Below, one piece after another: positions 18,155 to 26,942 of a stretch of DNA of 40,771 nt (positions are counted from its first letter, which is position 1; every line of letters starts with the position of its first letter). The position numbers and the translations under genes were made by a program. A model generated the notes under the pieces. It saw nothing but the letters and a program-made list of their open reading frames with translations, was not told the DNA's origin and did no database searches. This stretch comes from Halanaeroarchaeum sp051744605 (GTDB taxonomy: Archaea > Halobacteriota > Halobacteria > Halobacteriales > Halobacteriaceae). The stretch is from positions 1-40,771 of the forward strand of contig JBNJDE010000002.1 in assembly GCA_051744605.1 (NCBI GenBank), read 5' to 3'.

Positions 18155-18361
18155 CTACGAGTCGTCGCCCGGGGCGTGGTCGCTCCGGTCGAAGGAGACC
18201 CGCGAGCGGATTTGCCGACCGATCCGCGATAGGGACGTCGAACAGGCGTCACACTCGCTACAGCCGACCGACGAACAGCTGATCTGATCGCCACACCGCG
18301 GACAGCCGAGTCCCGAGGCGGTCTCGAACGCGTAGCCACACGTCGGACAGTCGACTTTCAT
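18155..18361 (-). CDS. Small zinc-ribbon protein coupled to feoB
   Basis: A 68-residue protein starting MKVDCPTCGYAF. Eight cysteines lie in its first 40 residues (C5, C8, C20, C23, C29, C34, C37, C40), enough for two zinc or iron sites. The C-terminal 28 residues are polar and basic, then acidic. Its ATG overlaps the feoB stop (ATGA), so it is translated with feoB and probably serves the iron transporter. Some bacterial Feo operons carry FeoC, a small winged-helix protein with cysteines; this protein shows no winged helix, so it is not obviously FeoC. It could be an iron-sensing or assembly factor (inference). Confidence 0.8.
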   Translation of the reverse strand: MKVDCPTCGYAFETASGLGCPRCGDQISCSSVGCSECDACSTSLSRIGRQIRSRVSFDRSDHAPGDDS

Positions 18362-20250
18362 AGTAACACCAGGGCGAGCAGGCCCCCGACGGTGAACGCG
18401 ACGACCCACGACCCGATCCACATGAGTATCCCACTCTTCAGGTCGCGCTCCTTGACGATCATCATCATCGAGAGGATGCAGGGGACGAACAGCGTGACGA
18501 CCACGAGGCCGATGAAGACCTGTGGCGCCGACAGTGCCATGTCCGTCATCCCCGCAGCGGCGAAGTCCCGCCGGATGAGCCCCAGGATGAGCACCTGTCC
18601 GAACGAGGCTGGCAGTCCGACGATACCGACGAGCGGTTCGAGCCAGCGCTCGATGGTCGCGAGCGACCCGGTGTAATCGAGTGCGGAAACGGCGATCGCC
18701 GTTCCGGCGAACAGTGGACCGGCCTCCCGGAGGAAGGTCTTCGTGCGCGTCCAGGTCTTCGAGAGGACACTGTTCGTGCTCGGGCGGCGAAGCCGTGGTA
18801 GTTCGGTGATCAGCCCCTGTCCCGTCCCCGGGAGGACGCTATCGAGTACCTTCCCGGCGAGACCGAAGACGAGGAGGATGACGCCGAGGTAGGCCAGCCA
18901 CCACCCCATCCCCAGGCCCGCGAGGAGGCCGAGGATGACACCGAGCTGCGCGGAACAGGGAATCGAGAGGCCAAGGAGTGCCGTGGCGATGGTTCGCTGG
19001 CGTTTCGTCCCCATCATCCGCGTCGAGATGACGGCCATGGTCACACAGCCGACACCGACGATCATGGGGATGATCGCCCGACCGTTCAACCCGATGCGGG
19101 ACATGCCCCGATCCGTGAGGACGGCGAGGCGGGGGAGGATCCCGGAATCCTCGAGGACGGCCAGCGCCAGGTAGAAGGACACGACGAGCGGTAAGAGGAC
19201 GCCCAGGATGTACTGGACCGTCACGGTGAACAGGCCCAGGTTGTCGTTGATCAGGACGAACTGCACCGGTTCCCAGAGCCCCGTGCCGGGGACGACCTCC
19301 CCGACCACGGTCGTCACGAAGGGGACGTAATACTCCCCGAACAGTTCGACCTCGATGACGTCGACGAGACGCTGTGCCACCAGGTCGCCGATGAGGAAGT
19401 AGATCAGGCCCATGATGGCGAGGGCGATGGGCGTCCCGGTCAGGGGATTCAACAGGAGGTCGTCGAATCGGTCACCCAGTGATTTCTCCCCGGGCCGTTC
19501 GTACAGCGATTCGTCGACGATGTCCCCGATTCGGGAACGGCGATGGGCGTATATCGTATCGCGAAGGTCGTCGGGGACCAGGGCTGCCGTGCCGCCGTCG
19601 GCGACGACCTCGTTCTCCCGGCCGAGTACCCGTTCAGCGGTGGCTTCGTCACCCTCGACGAGAAGGGTCTTCTCCAGGCGAGTCGCGGGGAGCTCCGAGG
19701 GGAGTTCCTCGAACCAGGCATCGATGGCCGTCTCGTCGGGCGTCGCCGCCTCGGGAATGCGTGACTCGACGTCCTCGATGCCGGTGCCATCGGTCGCTAC
19801 GGTGGGAACGACGGGGACGCCGAGTTGCGCCTCGAGGGTCTCGGGGTCGACATCGATACCGTCCGCGCGCGCCTCGTCCATCATGTTCAGCGCCACGACG
19901 GTCGGGATACCCATGTCCAGTAACTGGAGGGTCAAGAAGAGGTCGCGGTCCAGATGGGTCGCGTCCACGACGTTGACGACCACGTCGAGGTCGAAGAGGA
20001 TGTCCCGGGTCACTCGTTCCTCCTCGTTGAACGAGGAGATGCCGTAGACGCCGGGGGTGTCGGTCAGCGCGAATCCGTCGGCGTCGGCCAACGTCGTCTC
20101 GACCGTCGTTCCGGGGTAATTGGAGACGTCGACGGTCTCGTTCCCGAGAGCGTTGAAGATCACACTCTTCCCGACGTTGGGGGCGCCCACGAGACCGACG
20201 AGGGGCCCGTCCTCGGGTACCTGTTCGGTAGTCTCGTGGTCCATAGTCAT
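18358..20250 (-). CDS. feoB: Ferrous iron transporter FeoB
   Basis: The membrane GTPase that imports Fe2+, 630 residues. The N-terminal G domain shows G1 GAPNVGKS (22-29), the threonines of the G2 loop in SNYPGTTVE, G3 DTPG (64-67) and G4 NMMD (122-125). The C-terminal part has about ten membrane segments in two Gate repeats, including MIVGVGCVTMAVISTRMM, GLSIPCSAQLG and FVPCILSMMM. The start is the ATG at 20250, because it overlaps the feoA stop as ATGA. The gene sits between feoA and a zinc-ribbon gene in one operon, facing a DtxR-type repressor. Confidence 0.97.
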   Translation of the reverse strand: MTMDHETTEQVPEDGPLVGLVGAPNVGKSVIFNALGNETVDVSNYPGTTVETTLADADGFALTDTPGVYGISSFNEEERVTRDILFDLDVVVNVVDATHLDRDLFLTLQLLDMGIPTVVALNMMDEARADGIDVDPETLEAQLGVPVVPTVATDGTGIEDVESRIPEAATPDETAIDAWFEELPSELPATRLEKTLLVEGDEATAERVLGRENEVVADGGTAALVPDDLRDTIYAHRRSRIGDIVDESLYERPGEKSLGDRFDDLLLNPLTGTPIALAIMGLIYFLIGDLVAQRLVDVIEVELFGEYYVPFVTTVVGEVVPGTGLWEPVQFVLINDNLGLFTVTVQYILGVLLPLVVSFYLALAVLEDSGILPRLAVLTDRGMSRIGLNGRAIIPMIVGVGCVTMAVISTRMMGTKRQRTIATALLGLSIPCSAQLGVILGLLAGLGMGWWLAYLGVILLVFGLAGKVLDSVLPGTGQGLITELPRLRRPSTNSVLSKTWTRTKTFLREAGPLFAGTAIAVSALDYTGSLATIERWLEPLVGIVGLPASFGQVLILGLIRRDFAAAGMTDMALSAPQVFIGLVVVTLFVPCILSMMMIVKERDLKSGILMWIGSWVVAFTVGGLLALVLL

Positions 20251-20474
20251 CGATCCGGTACCGTTATCGCGACGTCCCTGGCGATGGGTGCGCCGAGGGC
20301 GAGGTCGGTTCCGCGACGCGAGATGATCACGGGGCCGGCGTCGAGATGCTGCCGGCACTCGACTTCACCATCCAGGAATCCCATCCGCTGCAACTGTGCG
20401 CGTACCTCGGTGTCCTCGACGGCGTCGATGCGAAACGCCTCGCCCTGCTCGACATCGTGTAATGTCGTTTCCAT
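20247..20474 (-). CDS. feoA: Ferrous iron transport protein FeoA
   Basis: A 75-residue cytoplasmic SH3-like protein that stimulates FeoB. It shows the usual pattern QLQRMGFLDGEVECRQHLDAG followed by ISRRGTDLALGAPIARDVAI. It is the first gene of the feo operon, and its stop overlaps the feoB start. Its ATG at 20474 lies just behind a DtxR-like box (20490-20503) and a TATA element (20521-20528), so the operon is likely repressed when iron is ample. Confidence 0.95.
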   Translation of the reverse strand: METTLHDVEQGEAFRIDAVEDTEVRAQLQRMGFLDGEVECRQHLDAGPVIISRRGTDLALGAPIARDVAITVPDR

Positions 20475-20489
20475 TTTGGCGCACCTAAT

Positions 20490-20503
20490 TTAGTCCTACC
20501 TAA
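20490..20503 (-). promoter_or_regulatory. DtxR-type iron box at the feo promoter
   Basis: Minus-strand TTAGGTAGGACTAA matches 11 of 14 positions of the bacterial DtxR-type box TTAGGTTAGCCTAA. A second TTAGGT lies just downstream (minus strand), and an inverted repeat GTCCTA...TAGGAC spans 20493-20512. The box covers the transcription start predicted from the TATA element at 20521-20528, a typical repressor position. The DtxR-family gene is 135 bases away. Confidence 0.65.
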
Positions 20504-20520
20504 CAATAGGACGAGGGCTG

Positions 20521-20528
20521 CTTATAAG
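20521..20528 (-). promoter_or_regulatory. TATA element of feoA
   Basis: CTTATAAG is itself a palindrome. On the minus strand it predicts a start near 20498, about 24 bases before the feoA ATG and inside the iron box. On the plus strand it would give an unusually long leader for the dtxR-like gene. Confidence 0.5.
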
Positions 20529-20637
20529 AGAAACGCCAGTTCCACGAACCTGAAAACGTGGGCGTCGGGCACAACTATCTTGGTGCGCGACTCGTAGATA
20601 CGGCCGTTCGGATCCGCGATGCGGACCGAGTGACGCC

Positions 20638-21081
20638 ATGAGCCACGAGCGCGAAAAACAGTACACGGAGAGCGTGGAGATGTATCTCAAGGAGATCTAC
20701 CTGCTCGCACGGGACGGCGAGCCGGCGACGACGGGCGACATCGCCGACGCCCTCGGTGTCTCCCCGCCGAGCGTGACCGACCGTCTCGGCCACCTCGAGG
20801 ACCGGAACCTCGTCGAGCACGAGAAGCGACGGGGCACCACACTCACTTCCGAGGGGGAGGAGGCCGCACGACGTATCCTTCGCAAACACTGTCGAATCGA
20901 ACGGTTCCTCGTCGAACAACTGGACGTGACCGAGGGGTTCCACGACGAAGCCTGTCGACTGGAACACGCGATGAGCGACGACATCGCTCGTCGCCTGGAC
21001 TCGTTCGTCGATCTCCCGCCGGAGTGCCCCGACTGTTACGATTACGAGGCCCAGCACTGCTCCCGTCTCTTCGACGACTAG
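20638..21081 (+). CDS. DtxR-family metal-dependent transcriptional repressor
   Basis: A 147-residue regulator of the DtxR/SirR/MntR family. The N-terminal winged helix (about 1-65) contains EMYLKEIYLLARDGEP, TGDIADALGVSPPSVTDRLG and LVEHEKRRGTTLTSEGE. The dimerisation and metal-binding domain follows, with H, E and C candidates in LEQLDVTEGFHDEACRLEHAMS and the terminal ECPDCYDYEAQHC. The C-terminal SH3-like domain of DtxR is absent, as in MntR-like members. It is divergent from feoAB and most likely represses that operon in the presence of Fe2+ (or Mn2+). The stop overlaps the stop of the convergent acetyltransferase in CTAG. Confidence 0.93.
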   Translation: MSHEREKQYTESVEMYLKEIYLLARDGEPATTGDIADALGVSPPSVTDRLGHLEDRNLVEHEKRRGTTLTSEGEEAARRILRKHCRIERFLVEQLDVTEGFHDEACRLEHAMSDDIARRLDSFVDLPPECPDCYDYEAQHCSRLFDD

Positions 21082-21635
21082 CGCCCGGTATCGTACTTGT
21101 ACGTCGCCGACTCCGGGTCGATACCGAAGTCCTCCGGTGACTCCTCGGAGTCGTCGTCCTCGAACCGATGTCGAAGGCGCCGCGGAACCGAGAATTCTCC
21201 GGCCGTTACCCTGAGGGGAACGGCATCGGGGTCGGCCGCTTTGCGGACCGCGTCGAGTCGATCGCGCTGTGGGCCCGGCAACGAGTCCTCGCTCACGGTC
21301 TCGAAGCCGAATCTCTCCAGGTACCCGACCAGCGAGGTGAACGCGTAAACCGTATCGAAGCCCCGCTCGTTCGCGATTTCGACCAGTCGTTCCAGGATAT
21401 GCGCACCCACGCCCCGATCCTGCCACGCATCCAGGACGCCGATGGCCGTCACTTCGCAGAACTCGGGATCGGTCGAGTGCACGCGGAAGCGCCCGAAACC
21501 GACCTTCCGGCCCGCATCCTCGTCCAGCGCGATGACGTAGTCTCGGGAGCGAAACGCGGGGTCGTCGATATCGAACTCCTCGAGTCGGTCGAGTAACCAC
21601 ACCTCCTCTCGTTTTTTCGCCTCCCGGACGTACAT
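21078..21635 (-). CDS. GNAT-family N-acetyltransferase
   Basis: A 185-residue acetyltransferase. The acetyl-CoA-binding motif A is seen in VTAIGVLDAWQDRGVGAHIL (Q/R-x-x-G-x-G/A pattern QDRGVGA), preceded by a beta-strand containing KVGFGRFRVHS. A conserved YLERFGFE segment follows. The C-terminal 50 residues are specific and acidic. The acceptor is unknown. The ATG at 21635 is about 29 bases after a TATA-like CTTTTC. It is convergent with the DtxR gene, and the two stops share CTAG. Confidence 0.87.
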   Translation of the reverse strand: MYVREAKKREEVWLLDRLEEFDIDDPAFRSRDYVIALDEDAGRKVGFGRFRVHSTDPEFCEVTAIGVLDAWQDRGVGAHILERLVEIANERGFDTVYAFTSLVGYLERFGFETVSEDSLPGPQRDRLDAVRKAADPDAVPLRVTAGEFSVPRRLRHRFEDDDSEESPEDFGIDPESATYKYDTGR

Positions 21636-21722
21636 AGGAGACCGAACGATGGGCGGACTGAAAAGGGTTTGCGCGTCAGATCGCCGAAATATCTTTGGCA
21701 GTCCGTGTCAAGTATTACCATC

Positions 21723-23705
21723 ATGGATTCGCTCGCCGACGTGGACGAGGTCGTCCACGAACCCGATCGGTCGTTCGTGGAGTCGACGAACGTCTGGTCG
21801 TTCATGCAGGCCCAGGGCATCGAGGACTACGACGACCTCGTCTCGAAAGCCAGCGAGGATATCGAGTGGTTCTGGGACGAGGTCGTCCAGTACCTCGGCC
21901 TGGAGTTCTACGACGACTACGACGCGGTCCGTACGGACGCGGACGGTCCCCAGTTCACCGACTGGTACGTGGGCGGGACCCTGAACGTCGCGCACAACGT
22001 CGTGGACCGCCACGCTCGCGTCGACGCGGGAACGCGAAATCACGTCGCGACCATCTGGGAGGGGGAACCCGGGGACGTCCGGAAGGTGACCTATCACGAC
22101 CTCCACGAGGAGGCGAACCGCGTCGCGAACGCCCTGGAGCATCGGGGCGTGGGTCGCGGCGACACCGTCGCGCTCTACATGCCGATGGTCCCCGAGGTCG
22201 TCTCCATCCTGTACGGCATCTTCTCGGTGGGCGCTATCGCCGTCCCCATCTTCTCCGGGTTCGGCACCGACGCGGTTGCCACAAGACTCGACGAGTCGGG
22301 TGCCGAGGTCCTATTCACCGCCGACGGGTTCTACCGACGCGGCGCCGAGGTCCCACTCAAACGTACCGCCGACGCCGCGGTCGAGGGGGTGGGCGGTCTG
22401 GAACACGTGATCGTCTACGATCGCCTGGGGAGCAACGACGCGACCGGGAAGTACGCCATCCCGTGGGACTGGGACCGGGACGAGTGGTGGGAGAACGCAG
22501 TCGGTGGCGCCGACGCCGACCACGAGACGGCAGTCATGGACGCGAGCGACTCGGCAATGCTGCTCTACTCCTCGGGGACGACCGGTCGACCGAAGGGCAT
22601 CGTCCACACGCACGCGGGGTCGCTGGTCCAGCCGGCAAAGGAGATATTCTTCGGGTTCGATCACAAACCGTCCGATCGGTTCTTCTGGGTGTCGGACATC
22701 GGCTGGATGATGGGGCCGTGGTCGCTCATCGGCAACCACGCCTTCGGCGGGACGGTCGTCATGTACGAAGGGGCGCCGGATCATCCCGCGCCCGACCGCC
22801 TGTGGGAACTCGTCGACGATCACGGCGTGACCACGTTCGGTATCTCGCCCACGGCCATCCGGGCCCTTCGCAAGGAGGGCGACGAGTGGCTCGCGGGCCA
22901 CGACCTCTCCTCGATTCGAATCCTGGGCTCGACGGGCGAACCGTGGGATCCCGAATCCTGGCGCTGGTTCTACGACGAGGTGGGCGGTGGCTCGGCGCCC
23001 ATCATCAACATCACCGGTGGGACGGAGATACTCGGCTGTTTCCTCATGCCGTCGCCGGTCCAGTCGCTCAAGCCGACGACCGTCGGCAGCCCCGGCCTCG
23101 GGATGGACGTGGACATCGTCGACGAACACGGTGAGAGCGTCGCGGACGAGCACGAACGGGGCTATCTGGTCGCCCGCGACTCGTGTCCATCGATGACCCG
23201 GTCGCTCTGGGCGGGCGACGAGCGCTATCTCGATGCGTACTGGAGCCGGTGGGACGGCCTCTGGAATCACGGCGACTGGGCCCAGGTCGACGAGGACGGA
23301 TACTGGTTCCTGCTCGGCAGAGCGGACGACGCGATCAACGTCGCCGGGCGGAAGGTCGGGCCGGCGGAGGTCGAAGGCGCCCTCATCGACCACGAGTCGG
23401 TCAACCAGGCCGCCGTCGTCGGCGTGCCGGACGAGACGACCGGCGAAGCGGCCGTCGCGTACGTCATCCTCGAACCGGACGTCGACCCGAGCGATCACCT
23501 CGAATCGGCGCTGGTCGAGCACGTCGGTGCGGAACTCGGCAAGCCGTTCCGGCCCCGGGAGATCCACTTCGTCGAGGCGTTTCCCAAGACCCAGAGCGGG
23601 AAGATCGTCCGCCGGATCATCGCCAGCGCCTACACGGGCGAGGCGATCGGCGACACCAGCAGCATCGAGAACCCGGCGGCGATCGACCGTCTCCGGGACG
23701 TGTGA
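21723..23705 (+). CDS. Acyl-CoA synthetase (acetyl/propionyl-CoA synthetase-like)
   Basis: An AMP-forming acyl-CoA ligase of 660 residues. The P-loop SSGTTGRPKGIVHTHAG, TGGTEILG, NHGDWAQVDEDGYWFLLGR, AGRKVGPAEVE and the C-terminal catalytic lysine in PKTQSGKIVRR are all present. The N-terminal about 100 residues resemble the acetyl-CoA synthetase cap rather than a long-chain fatty-acid ligase, so a short or branched-chain acid is likely; propionate would feed the methylmalonyl-CoA genes nearby. The ATG at 21723 is 31 bases after a TATA-like AAATATC. It is convergent with a carboxylate-type MFS carrier, 6 bases from it. Confidence 0.92.
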   Translation: MDSLADVDEVVHEPDRSFVESTNVWSFMQAQGIEDYDDLVSKASEDIEWFWDEVVQYLGLEFYDDYDAVRTDADGPQFTDWYVGGTLNVAHNVVDRHARVDAGTRNHVATIWEGEPGDVRKVTYHDLHEEANRVANALEHRGVGRGDTVALYMPMVPEVVSILYGIFSVGAIAVPIFSGFGTDAVATRLDESGAEVLFTADGFYRRGAEVPLKRTADAAVEGVGGLEHVIVYDRLGSNDATGKYAIPWDWDRDEWWENAVGGADADHETAVMDASDSAMLLYSSGTTGRPKGIVHTHAGSLVQPAKEIFFGFDHKPSDRFFWVSDIGWMMGPWSLIGNHAFGGTVVMYEGAPDHPAPDRLWELVDDHGVTTFGISPTAIRALRKEGDEWLAGHDLSSIRILGSTGEPWDPESWRWFYDEVGGGSAPIINITGGTEILGCFLMPSPVQSLKPTTVGSPGLGMDVDIVDEHGESVADEHERGYLVARDSCPSMTRSLWAGDERYLDAYWSRWDGLWNHGDWAQVDEDGYWFLLGRADDAINVAGRKVGPAEVEGALIDHESVNQAAVVGVPDETTGEAAVAYVILEPDVDPSDHLESALVEHVGAELGKPFRPREIHFVEAFPKTQSGKIVRRIIASAYTGEAIGDTSSIENPAAIDRLRDV

Positions 23706-23711
23706 TCGTGG

Positions 23712-24980
23712 TCAGGCCTCGACGCCTGCAGTCCCGCCCCGGTCTGCCGTCTTTCCCGCGACCCAGATGAGTCCGGCGCCGACCATCCCGACGGCACCGG
23801 CGACCCAGAAGACCGGCGTGTAGGTGCCGATTGCGTCGAATGCGAGGCCGGCCGCGGCGGGGGCCGTGAGACCGCCGATGGCGAACGAAACCGACGCGAG
23901 GCCGAAGACGGTGCCCAGATGCTCGCCGCCGAACAGTTCGGCGACCAGTGGGGACAACAGGGCACCGGCGCCACCGTAGCCGATGCCGAAGACGACCGTC
24001 AGCGCGAAGAAGGGGAGACGACCATCGATCAGGGTCATCGCCGGAACGGCGACGGCCACCAGTGCGCCCGAGGCGACGAACGTGTGCACCCGACCCAACC
24101 GATCGGACGCCGACCCGACGCCGACCCGGGCCAGGCTGGTGGTGACGCCGACGAGACTGATGGCCGCGACGCCCGTGCCGGCCGGGAGGGCCGTCTCCGA
24201 GGCGAATCTGACGACGTGGTTCATGTAGATGTACAGCGGCGTCCAGACGAACAGCCAGCCGACCAGGACGGCCACGAACGGACGGGATGCGGCGACGTCG
24301 CCGACCGCGCGTAGTTGCTCGCGGAGGGGTGTTCGCGTCGGTTCTGGTGGGGGACCGTAGGGGAACTCGGCCTCGGTATCGGCCCCGACCGCCTGCGGAC
24401 TGTCGGCGATGAGGGACGTCGCGACGAGCAATATCACCCCGGCCCCGAGCCCGAGCAACCGGTACGCGCCACGCCAGCCGACCAGTTCGACGAGCCAGGC
24501 GGCCAGGGGTGGGATGAGAAGGAGCCCGATACCGAGGCCCGAACTGGCGATACCAGTCGCGAGACCACGGTGACGACCGAACCAGCGGGGGACCGCCGTG
24601 TAGGCGACGACGTACAGGAGACTCATCCCGAGTCCGGCCACGACCCCGTACCAGGCCAGGAGGACGACGAAGCTTCCCGCGAGGCTCGCGCCACCCAGCC
24701 CCGCGACGACGAGACCGCTCGCGAGGAGGGCGGATCGACGGGCGCCGACGGTGTCGACGACCGTCCCGCCCGGAACGGATCCGCCGTAGATCGTGAACGT
24801 CTGGACGCCGAACATGAGCGAGACCGTCCCGCTTCCGACCGGGAACGCGTCCAGGAGCGGGTCGAAGAAGACGGCGATGGAGTAGGAGAGACCGAAGAGG
24901 ACGGTCGCGGCCGCGAATCCGGCGACTGCCACGATCCAGCCGTAGTACACGTCCAGCTTCGAGAGCCGATGTCGCAACAC
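23712..24980 (-). CDS. MFS transporter (oxalate/formate or monocarboxylate type)
   Basis: A 422-residue carrier with twelve hydrophobic segments. The N-terminus (YYGWIVAVAGFAAATVLFG) and the SIAVFFDPLLDAFP stretch are typical of the monocarboxylate/oxalate-formate branch. No ATG fits. The GTG at 24980 (VLRHRLSKLDVYYG) is chosen because a TATA-like element (TGAAAAATC on the plus strand, 25004-25012) is centred 28 bases upstream, giving a leaderless message. The frame runs open much further upstream into the next gene, but that is antisense noise. With the convergent acyl-CoA synthetase it may take up and activate a small organic acid (inference). Confidence 0.85.
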   Translation of the reverse strand: MLRHRLSKLDVYYGWIVAVAGFAAATVLFGLSYSIAVFFDPLLDAFPVGSGTVSLMFGVQTFTIYGGSVPGGTVVDTVGARRSALLASGLVVAGLGGASLAGSFVVLLAWYGVVAGLGMSLLYVVAYTAVPRWFGRHRGLATGIASSGLGIGLLLIPPLAAWLVELVGWRGAYRLLGLGAGVILLVATSLIADSPQAVGADTEAEFPYGPPPEPTRTPLREQLRAVGDVAASRPFVAVLVGWLFVWTPLYIYMNHVVRFASETALPAGTGVAAISLVGVTTSLARVGVGSASDRLGRVHTFVASGALVAVAVPAMTLIDGRLPFFALTVVFGIGYGGAGALLSPLVAELFGGEHLGTVFGLASVSFAIGGLTAPAAAGLAFDAIGTYTPVFWVAGAVGMVGAGLIWVAGKTADRGGTAGVEA

Positions 24981-25024
24981 TATCTGCAGTTTCCCGAGAG
25001 TCCTGAAAAATCTGCCCGTACCGG

Positions 25025-25720
25025 TCAATCGCTCGCAGGCGGAACGTCTGGCGCGTCGAGGACCCGCTCCTCGGGCCCCTCCGCAGCACCGACGACGACC
25101 GTTCCTTCCTGCCCGTCCTCGGGGAGCAGGATGGTCGCGCCGACCACCAGCGGGGCGAGCACACCCCCGATCAGCGTGGAGGGCTCGGTCAACGAGCCGC
25201 GTATCGCGACGACGTCGTCGGGGGAGAGGTCCGCTGCCGCGTTCCGGGCCGCCCGCAGGGCGACCGTCTGGGTCCACCCGCCGAAGAGCGTGGCGTCCCC
25301 ATCGACGTCCGTCGGCGGGAAGAACGGATTCTCGCTCCAGATCTCGCGTTCGAAAAAGGCCCACGACGGGTCGGTCGGCTTCGCCCCGTAGCCGATCCGT
25401 TTGCATCCGCCGGCGACGTCGTAGCCGTCGAGTTCGTCGGTCGGCCCGAAGAGGACGGTGTCTTCGACGTCCGTCTCCGGGTCGAATCGAATACGGCCGC
25501 CGAGGAGTGCCGTCCCGAGGAAGCCGAATATCGCCTCGGGCGCGGGGTCGTCGAGGACGGAGACGGTCGCCTGCCCACCCACGCCGTTGTACCGCAGGTA
25601 ATTGCCGGTCTTGTACGCGGTGGCCCTGAACCGATGGTACTCGTACGTTCGTCTCCCGTTCCGTAACGCGGGTTCCTCGTCGGGGTGCGGGAGGTCGAGC
25701 AGGTCGCCGACGGTGTCCAT
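25025..25720 (-). CDS. Short AMP-binding (acetyl-CoA synthetase)-like protein
   Basis: A 231-residue protein starting MDTVGDLLDLPHPDEEPALR. The first part resembles the N-terminal region of AMP-forming ligases (ALRNGRRTYEYHRFRATAYK), and SLTEPSTLIGGVLAPLVVGA resembles their substrate-pocket region. The P-loop TSGTTGxPK, the adenylation core and the C-terminal lysine domain are missing. It is therefore either a catalytically inactive relative or a regulatory/structural homologue; I see no frameshift that would make it a decayed gene. It lies between the MFS gene and dnaJ on the same strand. Confidence 0.7.
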   Translation of the reverse strand: MDTVGDLLDLPHPDEEPALRNGRRTYEYHRFRATAYKTGNYLRYNGVGGQATVSVLDDPAPEAIFGFLGTALLGGRIRFDPETDVEDTVLFGPTDELDGYDVAGGCKRIGYGAKPTDPSWAFFEREIWSENPFFPPTDVDGDATLFGGWTQTVALRAARNAAADLSPDDVVAIRGSLTEPSTLIGGVLAPLVVGATILLPEDGQEGTVVVGAAEGPEERVLDAPDVPPASD

Positions 25721-25778
25721 GCTTCTCCGTCCGTCGTCCACCGAAAAACCGCTTGCTATCTCGTCGTCGTTCGAGAGA

Positions 25779-26918
25779 CTACAGGCTGTTGCGGATACGC
25801 TCGAAAAAGCCGTCCTCGACCTCGACGGATTCGCCACCTGCCTCCGCGAATCGTTCCAGCGCCGCTCGCTGTTCTTCGTTGAGCGACTCCGGGGTGACGA
25901 CCTGGACGTCGACGTAGAGGTCGCCGTAGCCGTGGCCGCGGAGTCGCGGCATGCCCTTGCCACGGAGGCGGAACGTCTCGCCACTCTGAGTGCCGGCGGG
26001 GACTTCGAACTGGGCCCCGCCGTCGAGGGTGGGGACCTGGATGGTATCGCCGAAGACCGCCTGCGGGAACGAGATGGGCTGATCGAGGCGGAGATCGTTG
26101 CCATCCCGTTCGAAGTCCGGGTGGTCCTCGACCTCGACTTCGATGAGGAGGTCACCGTTCGGCGCACGTGGGTCGCCCGGTGCGCCTTCGCCTTCCATCC
26201 GGAGGGTCTGGCCACTCCGGATACCGGCAGGGACGTCGACCGAAAGCGTCGCCTCCCGGCGGACGGTACCCTGGCCGCGACACGTCGAGCAGGTCTCCTC
26301 GTAGAGTTCGCCCTCGCCGCCACAGCGTCGGCAGGTTCCGGTCTGCTGCATCTTGCCGAACGGCGTCTGCTGTACCTGTCGGACCTGGCCACGACCGTTG
26401 CATTCGGGACAGGTCCGGGGTTCCGCGTCCGGGGGATGGCCGCTGCCGTCGCAGTCTTCACACCGCTCGGGACGACGGATCGTGACCTGTTTGGTGACGC
26501 CCTCGTAGGCCTCCTCGAGGTCGATGGTGAGGCCGGTGCGAAGATCCTGGCCCTTGGAGGGGCGTGACCCGCCACGACCGCCACCACCGAAGAACTGGTC
26601 GAAGATGTCGCCGAACCCGCCCATGCCGCCACCGGCGGTCCCGCCGAAGGGATTGCCCCTGGCCCCGCCGCGGTCGGTGGCGCCCTGTTTGTCGGCCTCG
26701 ACGAAGCGTTCGTGCCCGAGCTGGTCGTACATCTGACGCTTCTCGTCGTCGGTGAGGACGTCCTTCGCCTTCTGGATCTTCTTGAACGTCTCCTCGGCGT
26801 CCGGGTCGTCGTTCACGTCCGGGTGATGCTTGGCCGCCTTCTTCCGGAAGGCGCGTTTGATCTCGTCCTCGTCCGCGTCCCGGCTTACGCCGAGTACGTC
26901 GTAGAAGTCCTCGGGCAT
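25779..26918 (-). CDS. dnaJ: Chaperone DnaJ (Hsp40)
   Basis: A full-length type I J-protein of 379 residues. The J domain (1-70) carries HPD at 32-34. A Gly/Phe linker follows (about 75-120), then four zinc-finger repeats (CEDCDGSG, CPECNGRG, CRRCGGEG, CSTCRGQG) and the C-terminal substrate-binding domains. It stimulates DnaK ATPase and delivers unfolded proteins. The ATG at 26918 is 24 bases after the dnaK stop, so dnaK-dnaJ form an operon. Archaeal DnaK systems are thought to derive from bacteria by transfer; base use here matches the neighbours. Confidence 0.97.
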   Translation of the reverse strand: MPEDFYDVLGVSRDADEDEIKRAFRKKAAKHHPDVNDDPDAEETFKKIQKAKDVLTDDEKRQMYDQLGHERFVEADKQGATDRGGARGNPFGGTAGGGMGGFGDIFDQFFGGGGRGGSRPSKGQDLRTGLTIDLEEAYEGVTKQVTIRRPERCEDCDGSGHPPDAEPRTCPECNGRGQVRQVQQTPFGKMQQTGTCRRCGGEGELYEETCSTCRGQGTVRREATLSVDVPAGIRSGQTLRMEGEGAPGDPRAPNGDLLIEVEVEDHPDFERDGNDLRLDQPISFPQAVFGDTIQVPTLDGGAQFEVPAGTQSGETFRLRGKGMPRLRGHGYGDLYVDVQVVTPESLNEEQRAALERFAEAGGESVEVEDGFFERIRNSL

Positions 26919-26942
26919 CAGTGATGTGTGGTTTCGGTCCGG

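Noticed and set aside
22311..23567. Minus-strand frame of about 418 codons within the acyl-CoA synthetase
   Set aside because: Shadow of a gene with complete catalytic motifs on the plus strand.
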